This document shows positions 40,107-48,962 of a stretch of 56,318 bases of DNA, piece by piece. Within the stretch, counting starts at the first letter, position 1, and each line of letters begins with the position of its first letter. The stretch spans positions 1 through 56,318 of the forward strand of contig NZ_SMJW01000017.1 of the NCBI RefSeq assembly GCF_004348335.1, read 5' to 3'. The position numbers and the translations under genes were made by a program. This DNA is from Actinomadura bangladeshensis. GTDB taxonomy: Bacteria; Actinomycetota; Actinomycetes; Streptosporangiales; Streptosporangiaceae. The notes under the pieces are model-generated. The model was not told the DNA's origin, ran no database searches, and saw only the letters and a program-made list of their open reading frames with translations.

Positions 40107-40464
40107 CGAGCACTCTCATCAGGATGCGGGGGTCGGGGCGGTCGGACGGCTCCGCCGTCTGCCGGACCTCTTCGATCAGGCCGTACTGGTGCAGGTCCTC
40201 CAGGAGGATCTGCACCACCCGGAACGGCAGGTCGGTCTCCGAGGCCAGGTCGGCCGGGGTCGACGGCTGCCGGCACAGCTCCAGCAGCCGCCGCTGCTCG
40301 CGGGACAGCCACACCCGGTCGCCCGGGATGCGGCCGGTCGCGACCAGGATCGTCACCAGGTCGACGACGAGCCCGCGGGGGCGGGTGCGCCCCCGGGTCA
40401 TCGCGTACGGCCGCACGACCGGGCCGGCGTCCCGCCCGATCCAGCGCTCTCTCGGAGTCTCCAC
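40087..40464 (-). CDS. cvnC: Conservon protein CvnC (DUF742, winged-helix-like)
   Basis: The 125-residue protein starts at GTG 40464, six bases after CvnB. It carries the DUF742 pattern: VVRPYAMTRGRTRPRG, then ELCRQPSTPADLASETDLPFRVVQILLEDLHQYGLI. The latter is a winged-helix-like segment without known DNA-binding proof. In conservons this protein interacts with CvnD and CvnB. It is encoded between them and overlaps the GTPase gene by 20 bases, which suggests tight stoichiometry. Confidence 0.92.
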   Translation of the reverse strand: METPRERWIGRDAGPVVRPYAMTRGRTRPRGLVVDLVTILVATGRIPGDRVWLSREQRRLLELCRQPSTPADLASETDLPFRVVQILLEDLHQYGLIEEVRQTAEPSDRPDPRILMRVLDELRRL

Positions 40465-40470
40465 GGTCGC

Positions 40471-40911
40471 TCAGCCCGACGCACCCGGCTGCAGCGAGGT
40501 GTCCTGCGACTCGGCGGCGCGCGGCGACGCCGACAGCGCCCGCCGCACCCGCTTGATCAGCATGGTGGTCTCGTAGGCGACGAGCCCCGCGTTGCCGCCG
40601 GCGTCGCTGAGCACCGCCAGGCAGCTCCCGTTGCCGGCCGGCATGACGAAGAACAGCTTGTCGTCCAGCTCCACCACGGTCTGCCGCACCTGCTTGGCCT
40701 GGAAGTGCTCGCGGGCGCCGTTGGCGAGGCTGTGGAAGCCCGACGACAGCGCCGCGAGGAACTCGGCGTCCTTGCGGGTGACGTCCCCCGAGGCGCCCAT
40801 GACCAGCCCGTCGCGGGACAGCAGGACGGCCTGGCGGACCTCGCCGACCCGTTGCACCAGATCGTCGAGCAGCCAGTCGAGCTCGCCGGTGGCGTGGCCC
40901 TGCCGCGTCAT
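40471..40911 (-). CDS. cvnB: Conservon protein CvnB (Roadblock/LC7 domain)
   Basis: The 146-residue protein is a Roadblock/LC7 domain: LDWLLDDLVQRVGEVRQAVLLSRDGLVMGAS, SSGFHSLANGAREHF, VVELDDKLFFVMPAGNGSCLAVLSDAGGNAGLVAYETTMLIKRV. It resembles MglB-type GTPase-activating proteins and should pair with CvnD. The start at ATG 40911 overlaps the CvnA stop (ATGA) and has a G-rich site four bases upstream. An ATG at 40923 is in frame but lacks coupling. Confidence 0.92.
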   Translation of the reverse strand: MTRQGHATGELDWLLDDLVQRVGEVRQAVLLSRDGLVMGASGDVTRKDAEFLAALSSGFHSLANGAREHFQAKQVRQTVVELDDKLFFVMPAGNGSCLAVLSDAGGNAGLVAYETTMLIKRVRRALSASPRAAESQDTSLQPGASG

Positions 40912-43421
40912 GATTCCCCCCATTCATCGCGTGGATCGAGATCGCCCGGTTCGTCGTCGGCGACCCTGCCGCGCAGCCAACCAGACTGTAGCGAGGCCAT
41001 CAGGTCGCGGCTCAGCTCCGGACTCGGCTCCTCGAAGTCGTCGTCCGGCGGACCGGCCGGTTCCGGAGCCGGGGCCGAGAGGCGTTTGCGCAGTTGAGGG
41101 GCGAGGTTGCGCTGCCGCACCCGGCGCGGAAGCCGGCCGGTGACCTCGCTGTCCTCCACCGCGGCGGGTTCCGTATCCCCGGCCGGCGGCCGGGTCCGGC
41201 CATTGGTGCGCCCCGGAGGGGCGAAGGAGACCGGCGGATCGAAGGAGACCTTCGGTTCCGCGACGCCCGGGGGGTCGTAGGAGACCTGCGCGTCGTAGGC
41301 CACCTCGGCGTCGTAGGCGGCCCGGGCGTCGTAGGACTCCGGCGGGTTGAACGCCACCGGCGGCGGCGCGTCCGGCGGGCCGCCGCGCGGCGGGCTCGCG
41401 GCCGGGCCGGGCAGCGCGGGCCGGATCGGGCGGCCGAGCCGCGGCGCGCCGGCCCCGGACGCGACGGACTGCGTCACCGCCGTGCCCTCGCCGGTCGCCT
41501 GCCACTGCTCGTCCATGACGACCAGGGCGTGCGGGACCAGCACGATCGCGGTGGTGCCCCCGTAGGCCGAGGGCTGCAGGGAGACCTTGATGTCGTGCCG
41601 GGCGGCGAGCCGCGCGACGACGAACAGGCCGAGCCGCTCGGTGTCGACGAGGTCGAACTCGACGGCGTTCGCGAGGCGCCGGTTGAGCGCGTCCAGCTCC
41701 TCGGGCGCGAGCCCGATGCCGCGGTCGACGACCTCCACCGCGAGCCCGTTGGCGACGGTCTCGACCTTGACGGTGACCTCCGTCGTCGGCGGGGAGTAGG
41801 CGGTGGCGTTCTCGATCAGCTCGGCGAGCAGGTGGATGACGTCGGCGACCACGTCGCCGGTCACCGCGACCGCGGACGCGCCGGTCACCTCGATGCGGGT
41901 GTAGTCCTCGACCTCGGCGATCGCCGCGCGCACCACGTCCTCGGCGGCGACCGGGTGGTCCCACGCGCGGACGGTCGGCGAGCCGGACAGGATGACCAGG
42001 CCCTCGGCGTGCCGCCGCATGCGGGTCGTCAGGTGGTCCAGGCGGAACAGGTCGTCCAGCTCCTCGGCGCTGGAGGCGCGCCGCTCCATCTGGTCCAGCA
42101 GCCGCAGCTGCCGGTGCAGCAGCGACTGGCTGCGCCACGACAGGTTCACGAACACCCGGTTGATGCTGGCGCGCAGCTCCGCCTCGCCGATCGCGGTGCT
42201 GATCGCCTGCCGCTGGACGGTCTCGAACGCCTCGCTGACCAGCGCGACCTCGCGGGTCCGGCCGGCCGCGGGCCGGGGCGTCTCGGTCTCCAGGTCGACC
42301 CGCTCGCCGCGCCGCAGCCGCGCCACGACCCGGGGCAGCCGCTCGTTCGCCAGCTCCTGCGCCGACCGCTGCAGCCTGCGCAGCTCGTCGGCGTGCCGAC
42401 GGGCGAACAGCAGCGACAGCACGATGGAGGCGACGACGGCGAGCAGCCCGACGCCGCCCGCCAGGTACACCCGCAGCATGATCGCCTGGCCGGCGGGCGC
42501 GACCTCGTCGTGCTGGAGCTGCTCGCCGGCCTTGGCGGTGGTGCCGAGCCACACCTGCCCGGCCGCGCCGGTCACGGCCCGCCACTGCCGCGGATCGGGG
42601 GTCCTGCCCTGCTCGACGACGGAGGTCTCCAACGCGACGAAGTCGGCGTAGGCGGGCGAGTTCACCAGCCCGCTCATGGTCTCGGCCATGTCGCCGCTGA
42701 GGCCGATCAGGCCGAGGTCGACCAGCTCGGCGCGGGTGCCGGCCCACTGCGCGAACGCGGCGCGGGTGCCGGCCTTCAGACGGCCGCCGCCGAGCGCGGT
42801 CAGCAGCGTGTCCTCGCGCAGCATGAAGTCGCGCGCCCAGTACATGTACAGCAGGCCGTTGGTCTGCTGGAACACGCTGACGTCGTCGAGGGTCACCAGC
42901 GTGGTGAGCAGCCGGACCGTGTTGTCGAAGGCGGTGCTGTAGGCGTTGATGGCGTCCAGCGCCGAGACGTTCCGCGCGGTGATCTGCGACCGGATGCTGG
43001 CCAGCTGGTCGAGCTGGTTGCCGACGTTGCGGGTGCGCTGGACCTCGGCGTCGGTGAGGTGCTCGACGGACTCCGGCGCGAGCGCCGTCTTGCGGAAGGC
43101 GGCCACCGCGCCCTCGGTCCTGCCGGTCGCCTCCCGGAACTTCTGGTCGGCCGCGGCCGACGGCGACGTCAGCGCGGCGACCGCGGCGGCGCGCTCCTCC
43201 TGCACCGCCTGCATGGCGCGGGTGGCCGGATCGCCGGCCCGCTCGCGGTTCCCCGAGTACTGGTTGCGCTGGATCGCCTCGTCCAGTGCGGGAACGGCCG
43301 AGAAGGTCCACAGGGCCACGAGCGACACGAGCGGGATCGCCAGGAGCAGGACGATCCGCCGGCCGATCGGACGCGTGTGCGGACGCCCGTGGGATCTGCG
43401 CACCTGTTCGGGACTCGACAA
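40908..43421 (-). CDS. cvnA: Conservon sensor kinase-like protein CvnA
   Basis: The 837-residue membrane protein starts at TTG 43421 with AGGAG eight bases upstream, an unusual but well-supported start. An N-terminal helix (IVLLLAIPLVSLVALWTFSAV) leads into an extracytoplasmic nitrate-sensor-like helical domain to about residue 320. A second helix follows (MLRVYLAGGVGLLAVVASIVLSLLF), then a HAMP-like linker and a kinase region with ASINRVFVNLSWRSQSLLHRQLRLLDQMERR. There is no phospho-His of the normal H-box type. The ATPase domain has LLAELIENATAYSP, VVDRGIGLAPEEL and LGLFVVARLAARH. The C-terminal 200 residues are Pro/Ala-rich and contain hexapeptide repeats. It senses an unknown signal for the CvnB-C-D module. 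Confidence 0.93.
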   Translation of the reverse strand: MSSPEQVRRSHGRPHTRPIGRRIVLLLAIPLVSLVALWTFSAVPALDEAIQRNQYSGNRERAGDPATRAMQAVQEERAAAVAALTSPSAAADQKFREATGRTEGAVAAFRKTALAPESVEHLTDAEVQRTRNVGNQLDQLASIRSQITARNVSALDAINAYSTAFDNTVRLLTTLVTLDDVSVFQQTNGLLYMYWARDFMLREDTLLTALGGGRLKAGTRAAFAQWAGTRAELVDLGLIGLSGDMAETMSGLVNSPAYADFVALETSVVEQGRTPDPRQWRAVTGAAGQVWLGTTAKAGEQLQHDEVAPAGQAIMLRVYLAGGVGLLAVVASIVLSLLFARRHADELRRLQRSAQELANERLPRVVARLRRGERVDLETETPRPAAGRTREVALVSEAFETVQRQAISTAIGEAELRASINRVFVNLSWRSQSLLHRQLRLLDQMERRASSAEELDDLFRLDHLTTRMRRHAEGLVILSGSPTVRAWDHPVAAEDVVRAAIAEVEDYTRIEVTGASAVAVTGDVVADVIHLLAELIENATAYSPPTTEVTVKVETVANGLAVEVVDRGIGLAPEELDALNRRLANAVEFDLVDTERLGLFVVARLAARHDIKVSLQPSAYGGTTAIVLVPHALVVMDEQWQATGEGTAVTQSVASGAGAPRLGRPIRPALPGPAASPPRGGPPDAPPPVAFNPPESYDARAAYDAEVAYDAQVSYDPPGVAEPKVSFDPPVSFAPPGRTNGRTRPPAGDTEPAAVEDSEVTGRLPRRVRQRNLAPQLRKRLSAPAPEPAGPPDDDFEEPSPELSRDLMASLQSGWLRGRVADDEPGDLDPRDEWGES
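41215..41340 (-). repeat. Hexapeptide (18-base) tandem repeat in the CvnA tail
   Basis: Residues about 695-736 read SYDARA, AYDAEV, AYDAQV, SYDPPG, VAEPKV, SFDPPV, SFAPPG. These are seven six-residue units with an aromatic-Asp core. The DNA shows recurring GTCGTAGG-like blocks every 18 bases. The stretch is probably disordered and could be a docking array. Confidence 0.75.
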
Positions 43422-43714
43422 CGGCCCACTCCTGATCGTCGGCGGCCACCTTCAAGGGTGACGAAGCATACTCACGCCGATTTGTCCGGTGCCAGCGGCC
43501 TCACCTGCTGGAACGCGTATCCGGGGAAGTACGGGGCGGGCCGCCGGGCGGCTCCGGCGGGGGCCGCGGGGCTTCCGCGCGTACGGCGGCGTTTGCGCAG
43601 GTCAATGCGGTCTTATCGAGGGCCATTCCGGGCTGACCTTGGAGAACGCGTTCCCGCGGCCCCGCCGATGATCGACACGAGCGGTGCGGTGCGCCGGGAC
43701 GGACGGTGACCGGC

Positions 43715-43726
43715 CGACAATTGTCG
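43715..43726. promoter_or_regulatory. Perfect 12-bp palindrome CGACAATTGTCG
   Basis: The dyad is fully symmetric and lies 128 bases before the peptidase start. Its AT core is unusual for this genome. It is a candidate operator with unknown binder. Confidence 0.5.
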
Positions 43727-43751
43727 ATCTTGTGAGCAGAGGTGAAATAGA

Positions 43752-43765
43752 GGCCAATATTGGCC
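43752..43765. promoter_or_regulatory. Perfect 14-bp palindrome GGCCAATATTGGCC
   Basis: The dyad is fully symmetric, 26 bases downstream of the other palindrome and 89 bases before the peptidase ATG. The TTGACT at 43799-43804 is a possible -35 box nearby. It is a strong candidate repressor or activator site. Confidence 0.55.
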
Positions 43766-43853
43766 GTTTTGATGCTAAGTCGTGTCTTGTTGTGGGAATT
43801 GACTCATGTCAGGCTTCGGGTTGCTTCGTCCCCCCACAAACGGAGACCTAGTC

Positions 43854-45371
43854 ATGCGCAGAGCCGCGCTCGCAACCCTCACCGGGCTGTCGCTCGCAGC
43901 CGCCACCGTGGCCGCGATGCCGGCCCAGGCGGCGGCACCGTCCCAGTCCAAGCTGGCCAGGCTGGTCACGCTGAAGAACGTCCGCCACCACCAGCTGAAC
44001 CTGCAGAAGATCGCGGACGCCAACGGCGGCAACCGGGCCGCCGGGCTGCCCGGCAACAAGATCACCATCAAGTACATCGCCGACCAGCTCAAGCGGGCCG
44101 GCTACACCCCCACGGTCCAGAACTTCGCGTTCGACTTCTGGCAGGAGAACTCCGCGGCGGTGTTCGCCGAGACCGCGCCGGAGCAGAAGACGTTCGCGCC
44201 GGACACCGACTTCGCGACCATGCAGTACTCCGGGTCGGGCGACGTCACCGCCGCCGCGACGCCCGTCGACCCCGGCGCCACCGGGCTCGGCAGCGGCTGC
44301 GAGGCCGACGACTTCGCCGGCTTCCCGGCGGGCCACATCGCGCTGATCCAGCGCGGCGGCTGCTTCTTCTCCCTCAAGACCGACAACGCGATCGCCGCCG
44401 GCGCCTCCGCCGTCGTCATCTACCAGCTCCCCGACCAGCCCGGCCCCGTGGCGGGCACGCTGACCACGCCGTACGACATCCCGGTGATCGGCCCGACCAA
44501 CGCGGTCGGCAGGGCCCTCGTCGACCAGGCGAACAACGGCGGCGTGACGCTGCGCGTGAAGACCGACACGCTCAACCAGAAGCGCGAGGCCGCCAACGTC
44601 CTCGCCGACACCGGGCGCGGCCGCGCCGACAACGTCGTGGTCGTCGGCGCCCACAACGACAGCGTCACCGCGGGCCCCGGCATCAACGACGACGGCTCCG
44701 GCACCGCGACGCTGCTGGAGATGGCGAAGCAGATCGGAAAGCTCGGCCCGAAGGTCCGCAACCAGGTGCGGTTCGCGTTCTGGGGCGCCGAGGAGGAGGG
44801 CCTGCTCGGCTCCCAGTACTACGTCGACAACCTGCCGCAGGCCGAGCGCGACAAGGTCGCGCTGATGCTCGACTTCGACATGCTCGCCTCGCCGAACTAC
44901 GTCAACTTCGTCTACGACGGGGACGACAGCGAGGGCCGGAACAACGTCGAGCCGCCGGCCGGGTCGGGTGCGATCGAGAAGGCGTTCAACGACTACTTCG
45001 CCTCCCGGAACCTGCACACCGACGCGACGGCCTTCGACGGCCGGTCCGACTACAACGCCTTCATCACCGCGGGCATCCCCGCCGGCGGCATCTTCACCGG
45101 CGCCGAGGGCATCAAGACGCCCGAGCAGGCGGCGATCTACGGCGGCACCGCCGGGGTGGCCTACGACCCCTGCTACCACTCGGCGTGCGACCGCTACGAC
45201 AACGTCGACCTCACCGGCTTCGACCACATGATCGACGCCACCGCCGCCGTCACCCAGCTGTTCGCGCACAGCACGCTGACGGTCAACGGCAACGAGTTCG
45301 CCCGGCGCGCCCCGGCTCAGGCCGCGAAGCGCACCGTGCCGGACGAGATCGGCAACTACAAGACCCGGTGA
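43854..45371 (+). CDS. Secreted M28-family zinc aminopeptidase with PA domain
   Basis: The 505-residue protein has a signal peptide (LATLTGLSLAAATVAAMPAQA), then a propeptide-like helical part. A protease-associated (PA) domain follows at about residues 140-235 (GHIALIQRGGCFFSLKTDNAIAAGASAVVIYQ). The M28 catalytic domain has zinc ligands His in VVVVGAHNDSV (about 267), Asp in INDDGSGTA, Glu in GAEEEGLLGS, Asp in LMLDFDML and His in PCYHSACD (about 440). It resembles the Streptomyces griseus aminopeptidase group and removes N-terminal residues outside the cell. GGAG lies nine bases before ATG 43854. Regulation probably acts at the palindromes upstream. A perfect 16-bp hairpin follows the stop. 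Confidence 0.92.
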   Translation: MRRAALATLTGLSLAAATVAAMPAQAAAPSQSKLARLVTLKNVRHHQLNLQKIADANGGNRAAGLPGNKITIKYIADQLKRAGYTPTVQNFAFDFWQENSAAVFAETAPEQKTFAPDTDFATMQYSGSGDVTAAATPVDPGATGLGSGCEADDFAGFPAGHIALIQRGGCFFSLKTDNAIAAGASAVVIYQLPDQPGPVAGTLTTPYDIPVIGPTNAVGRALVDQANNGGVTLRVKTDTLNQKREAANVLADTGRGRADNVVVVGAHNDSVTAGPGINDDGSGTATLLEMAKQIGKLGPKVRNQVRFAFWGAEEEGLLGSQYYVDNLPQAERDKVALMLDFDMLASPNYVNFVYDGDDSEGRNNVEPPAGSGAIEKAFNDYFASRNLHTDATAFDGRSDYNAFITAGIPAGGIFTGAEGIKTPEQAAIYGGTAGVAYDPCYHSACDRYDNVDLTGFDHMIDATAAVTQLFAHSTLTVNGNEFARRAPAQAAKRTVPDEIGNYKTR

Positions 45372-45382
45372 CATCCGGCTCC

Positions 45383-45416
45383 TGAGGGACGCGCCCGGCT
45401 CCGGGCGCGTCCCTCA
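45383..45416. terminator. Perfect 16-bp inverted repeat between the convergent peptidase and oxidoreductase genes
   Basis: TGAGGGACGCGCCCGG (45383-45398) is exactly complementary to 45401-45416. It sits 12 bases past the peptidase stop and 23 bases past the oxidoreductase stop, so it can stop transcription from both sides. There is no T-run. Confidence 0.8.
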
Positions 45417-45438
45417 CACGTTCACGCGGGACCGCGCG

Positions 45439-46266
45439 TCAGGCGAGCGCTTCGGCGATGGCGCGCAGCGCGGGACGGGGGTCGTCCTCGCCGAGCACCT
45501 GGACGGCCACCTGGTCGGCGCCCGCGTCCAGGTGCCCCTTCACCCGCGCGGCCAGCGCCGCCGCGCCGCCCTGCGCGATCAGCGCGTCCAGCAGCGCGTC
45601 GCTGCCGCTGCCCGCCACGTCCTCGTCGGTGAAGCCCAGCCGCTTGAAGTTGTTCACGTAGTTGCGCAGCCGCAGGTAGTACCCGGCCGACTCCCGGGCC
45701 AGCGCGCGGGCGCGCCCGGTGTCGGTGTCGAACACGACCTTCTGCTCGGGGACGAGGAGCGGCCCCGCGCCCAGCGTCTCGCGCGCCGCGCGGGTGTGCT
45801 CGGGCGTGGTGAAGTACGGGTGCGCGCCCGCCGTGCGCTCCGCCGCCAGCCGCAGCACCTTCGGCCCGAGCGCCGCCAGCGCCCGCCGCTCTACCGGGAC
45901 GTCCGCGGCGTCCAGGTCGTCGAGGTACCGGACGATCGTCTCGTACGGGCTCCGGTACTCCTGCGTCGCCTCCGGGTGGCCGATGCCGACGCCGAGCAGG
46001 AACCGGTCGCCGTAGGCGTCGTGCAGCCGGTGGTAGGACGCGGCGACCTCGCCGGCCGGCGTCGCCCACATGTTCACGATGCCGGTCGCGACCACGAGCC
46101 GGTCGGTGGCCGCCAGCAGCCGCTCGGCGATCTTCAGGTCGCCGCGCGGCGACCCGCCGATCCATATCGCGCCGTAGCCGAGGTCTTCGAGGTCCTTGGC
46201 CAGGTCGCCGTCCAGCATGCTCCACGGGCGCCAGATCCCCAGCCGGCCCGGTTCGATCTTGTCCAT
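45439..46266 (-). CDS. LLM-class F420-dependent oxidoreductase
   Basis: The 275-residue protein has the luciferase-like TIM barrel of F420-dependent enzymes: LGIWRPWSMLDGDLAKDLEDLGYGAIWIGGSP, LVVATGIVNMWATPAGEVAASYHRLHDAYGDRFLLGVGIGHPE. RRALAALGPKVLRLAAERTAGAHPYFTTPEHTRAARETLG is a further signature of this actinobacterial subgroup. The cofactor F420 and the substrate are inferred from family only. ATG 46266 has GGGAG close upstream. It converges on the peptidase gene across the terminator hairpin and is divergent from the DNA polymerase gene. Confidence 0.88.
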   Translation of the reverse strand: MDKIEPGRLGIWRPWSMLDGDLAKDLEDLGYGAIWIGGSPRGDLKIAERLLAATDRLVVATGIVNMWATPAGEVAASYHRLHDAYGDRFLLGVGIGHPEATQEYRSPYETIVRYLDDLDAADVPVERRALAALGPKVLRLAAERTAGAHPYFTTPEHTRAARETLGAGPLLVPEQKVVFDTDTGRARALARESAGYYLRLRNYVNNFKRLGFTDEDVAGSGSDALLDALIAQGGAAALAARVKGHLDAGADQVAVQVLGEDDPRPALRAIAEALA

Positions 46267-46328
46267 GTCGCTCCCAACACCTCGCGCCGCCGTTTCATGC
46301 CACCTTCCCCGGTGCCAGGATGCAAGAC

Positions 46329-48962
46329 ATGACCGACCGGCCCCGCCTGCTGCTCCTGGACGGCCACTCGCTGGCCTACCGGGCCTTCTACGCGCTGCCG
46401 GTGGAGAACTTCAGCACCACCTCCGGGCAGCCGACGAACGTCGTGTACGGGTTCGCGAACATGCTCGCCAACGTCCTGCGGGACGAGCGCCCGACGCACG
46501 CCGCCGTCGCGTTCGACGTGTCGCGCCGGACGTTCCGCACCGAGGCGTTCCCCGAGTACAAGGCGACCCGGGCCCGGTCGCCGGAGGAGTTCGGCAGCCA
46601 GCTCGGCGTCCTGGACCGCCTGCTCGCGGCGATGAGCCTGCCCGTGCTGCGCGCGCCCGGCTACGAGGCCGACGACGTGATCGCGACGCTCGCGACGGCG
46701 GCGGAGGCCGACGGCATGGCCGTGCTGGTCGTCACCGGCGACCGGGACGTCCTCCAGCTGGTCAGCGACGACGTCACCGTCCTGTACTTCTACCGGACGG
46801 CCGCGGAGATGATCCGCTACACGCCCGAGGCGGTGCGGGAGAAGTACGGGCTGACCCCGGCGCAGTACCCCGACTTCGCCGCGCTGCGCGGCGACCCGTC
46901 CGACAACCTGCCGGGCATCCCGGGTATCGGGGAGAAGACGGCCGCGAAATGGGTCCGCGAGTACGGGTCGCTCGGCGCTCTGCTGGAGCGCGCCGGCGAG
47001 GTGAAGGGCAAGGCGGGGGAGAAGCTGCGCGCCGCGCAGGACTCGGTACGGCTCAACCGGCGGCTGACCGAGCTCGTCCGCGACGTGGACCTGCCGGTCG
47101 CGCCCGCCGACCTGCGCCGCCGCCCCTACGACCTGCCGTCGTTCACCGCGCTGCTGGACGAGCTGGAGTTCCGCAACGCCAGCCTCCGTCAGCGCCTGTT
47201 CGCCGCCGACCCGGGCGGGGGCCGTCCCGCCGAGGCGGCGCGGCCCGAACCGGTGCGGGGCCGCGAGCTGGGCCCGGACGAGCTGGCCGGCTGGCTCGGC
47301 GCCCACGGCACCGGCCTGATCGGGCTGGCCGCCGACTGGACGTGGGCGCGCGGCACCGGCGACATCGCGCGGATCGCGCTGGCGACCGGCGACGGCCGCG
47401 CGGCCTCGTTCGAGCCGTCCGCCCTCACCGAGGCCGACGAGCGCGCCTTCGCGGAATGGCTCGCCGATCCGTCCCGCCCCAAGGCCGTGCACGACGTGAA
47501 GGCGCTCGTGCGCGTGTTCGGCGACCGCGACCGGCGCCTCGGCGGCGTCGCCACCGACACTGCGATGGCCGCCTACCTGCTGCTCCCGGGCCTGGCCGCC
47601 TACGGCATCGCCGACCTCGCCGGCCGCCACCTCGGGCGGCGCCCGCCCGCCGACGGGGCCGCCGGGCTGATGCTCAGCGCCCGCGCCGTCCTCGACCTGG
47701 CCGGGACGTTCGCCGCCGACCTGGCGGCCACCGGCATGGACGCGGTCCTCCGCGACGTCGAGCTGCCGCTGTCGGACCTGCTCGCCCGCGCCGAGCGCGC
47801 CGGGATCCACGTGGACGCGGCCCTCCTGGACGAGCTGGAGCGGCACTTCGCCGACGCGATGGAGCGCGCCGCCGACGAGGCCGCCGAGATCGCCGGCCGC
47901 CGCTTCAACCTCGGATCGACGAAGCAACTGCAGGAGGTGCTGTTCGGCGAGCTGAACCTGCCGCGGACCAAGAAGACCAAGTCCGGCCACTCCACCGACG
48001 TGGACGCCCTGACCTGGCTCGCCACCCAGACCGACAACGGGCTGCCGGAGGTGCTGCTGCGGCACCGCGACCAGGCGCGGCTGCGCACCACCGTCGCCGG
48101 GCTGATCCGCGAGATCGGCGCGGACGGCCGGATCCACACCACCTTCCAGCAGACCGTCGCCGCGACCGGCCGGCTCACCTCCACCGAGCCGAACCTGCAG
48201 GTCATCCCCGTCCGCACCGAGGAGGGGCGGCGCATCCGCCGCGCGTTCCGGCCGGGCGCCGGATTCGAGTCGCTGATGACCGCCGACTACGGGCAGCTCG
48301 AACTGCGGGTCATGGCCCACCTGTCGCAGGACCCGACGCTGCTCGCCGCGTTCGCGTCCGGCGAGGACCTGCACGCCACGATGGCCGCGCAGGTCTTCCA
48401 CGTCGCCCCGGACGCCGTCACCCCGGACATGCGCCGCAAGATCAAGGCGATGTCGTACGGGCTGGCGTACGGGCTGTCGGCGTTCGGGCTGGCCCGGCAG
48501 CTCGGCATCCCGATGGGCGAGGCGCGCCCGCTGATGGACGCCTACTTCGCCCGGTTCGGCGGCGTCCGCGACTACCTCGACGAGGTCGTCGCCGAGGCCC
48601 GCGTCACCGGTTACACCCGGACGGTCCTCGGCCGCCGCCGCTACCTGCCGCAGCTGACCAGCGACGATCGGCGGCGCCGCGAGACCGCCGAGCGGATGGC
48701 GCTGAACGCGCCGGTCCAGGGCTCCGCCGCCGACATCGTCAAGATCGCGATGCTGCGGGTGGACGGGGCGCTCACCGAGGCCGGGCTGCGCAGCCGGCTG
48801 CTGCTCCAGGTGCACGACGAGATCGTCCTGGAGGTGGCGCCGGGGGAGCGGGACGCCGTGGAGAAGATCGTCCACGACCGGATGACGACCGCCTACCCGC
48901 TCCGCGTCGGCCTGGAGGTCGCCATCGGCACCGGCGCCGACTGGAACGCCGCCGCCCACTAG
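46329..48962 (+). CDS. polA: DNA polymerase I, proofreading domain degenerate
   Basis: The 877-residue protein has an N-terminal 5'-nuclease domain (LLLLDGHSLAYRAFYALPVE, GYEADDVIATLA, TGDRDVLQLV, GIPGIGEKTAAKW). A central 3'-5' exonuclease-like domain follows at about 300-490. The polymerase domain has motif A TADYGQLELRVMAHLS (about 650), motif B RRKIKAMSYGLAYGLSAFGL and motif C LQVHDEIVLEV (about 828). In the central domain the metal-binding Asp/Glu residues of the E. coli enzyme are not recognisable (GLIGLAADWTWARGTGDI in place of the first site), so proofreading is probably absent, as in mycobacterial PolI. It fills gaps and removes RNA primers. ATG 46329 follows AGGA. ATG 46320 is in frame. 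Confidence 0.96.
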   Translation: MTDRPRLLLLDGHSLAYRAFYALPVENFSTTSGQPTNVVYGFANMLANVLRDERPTHAAVAFDVSRRTFRTEAFPEYKATRARSPEEFGSQLGVLDRLLAAMSLPVLRAPGYEADDVIATLATAAEADGMAVLVVTGDRDVLQLVSDDVTVLYFYRTAAEMIRYTPEAVREKYGLTPAQYPDFAALRGDPSDNLPGIPGIGEKTAAKWVREYGSLGALLERAGEVKGKAGEKLRAAQDSVRLNRRLTELVRDVDLPVAPADLRRRPYDLPSFTALLDELEFRNASLRQRLFAADPGGGRPAEAARPEPVRGRELGPDELAGWLGAHGTGLIGLAADWTWARGTGDIARIALATGDGRAASFEPSALTEADERAFAEWLADPSRPKAVHDVKALVRVFGDRDRRLGGVATDTAMAAYLLLPGLAAYGIADLAGRHLGRRPPADGAAGLMLSARAVLDLAGTFAADLAATGMDAVLRDVELPLSDLLARAERAGIHVDAALLDELERHFADAMERAADEAAEIAGRRFNLGSTKQLQEVLFGELNLPRTKKTKSGHSTDVDALTWLATQTDNGLPEVLLRHRDQARLRTTVAGLIREIGADGRIHTTFQQTVAATGRLTSTEPNLQVIPVRTEEGRRIRRAFRPGAGFESLMTADYGQLELRVMAHLSQDPTLLAAFASGEDLHATMAAQVFHVAPDAVTPDMRRKIKAMSYGLAYGLSAFGLARQLGIPMGEARPLMDAYFARFGGVRDYLDEVVAEARVTGYTRTVLGRRRYLPQLTSDDRRRRETAERMALNAPVQGSAADIVKIAMLRVDGALTEAGLRSRLLLQVHDEIVLEVAPGERDAVEKIVHDRMTTAYPLRVGLEVAIGTGADWNAAAH

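Larger units (their letters stand above)
43422..43853. other. 432-base divergent intergenic region between the conservon and the M28 peptidase
   Basis: It holds the promoters of the conservon (minus) and the peptidase (plus). The right half is much more AT-rich than its surroundings and carries two perfect palindromes (43715-43726, 43752-43765) and an imperfect TGAC-N4-GTCA (43800-43811). No RNA gene or small reading frame with support was seen. Confidence 0.6.

Noticed and set aside
41094..43709. 871-residue plus-strand frame opposite CvnA
   Set aside because: Val/Gly/Arg-rich shadow; the minus strand holds the sensor kinase motifs.
43422..43853. tRNA or structured RNA in the large gap
   Set aside because: I found no cloverleaf or conserved riboswitch-like structure, only short dyads.
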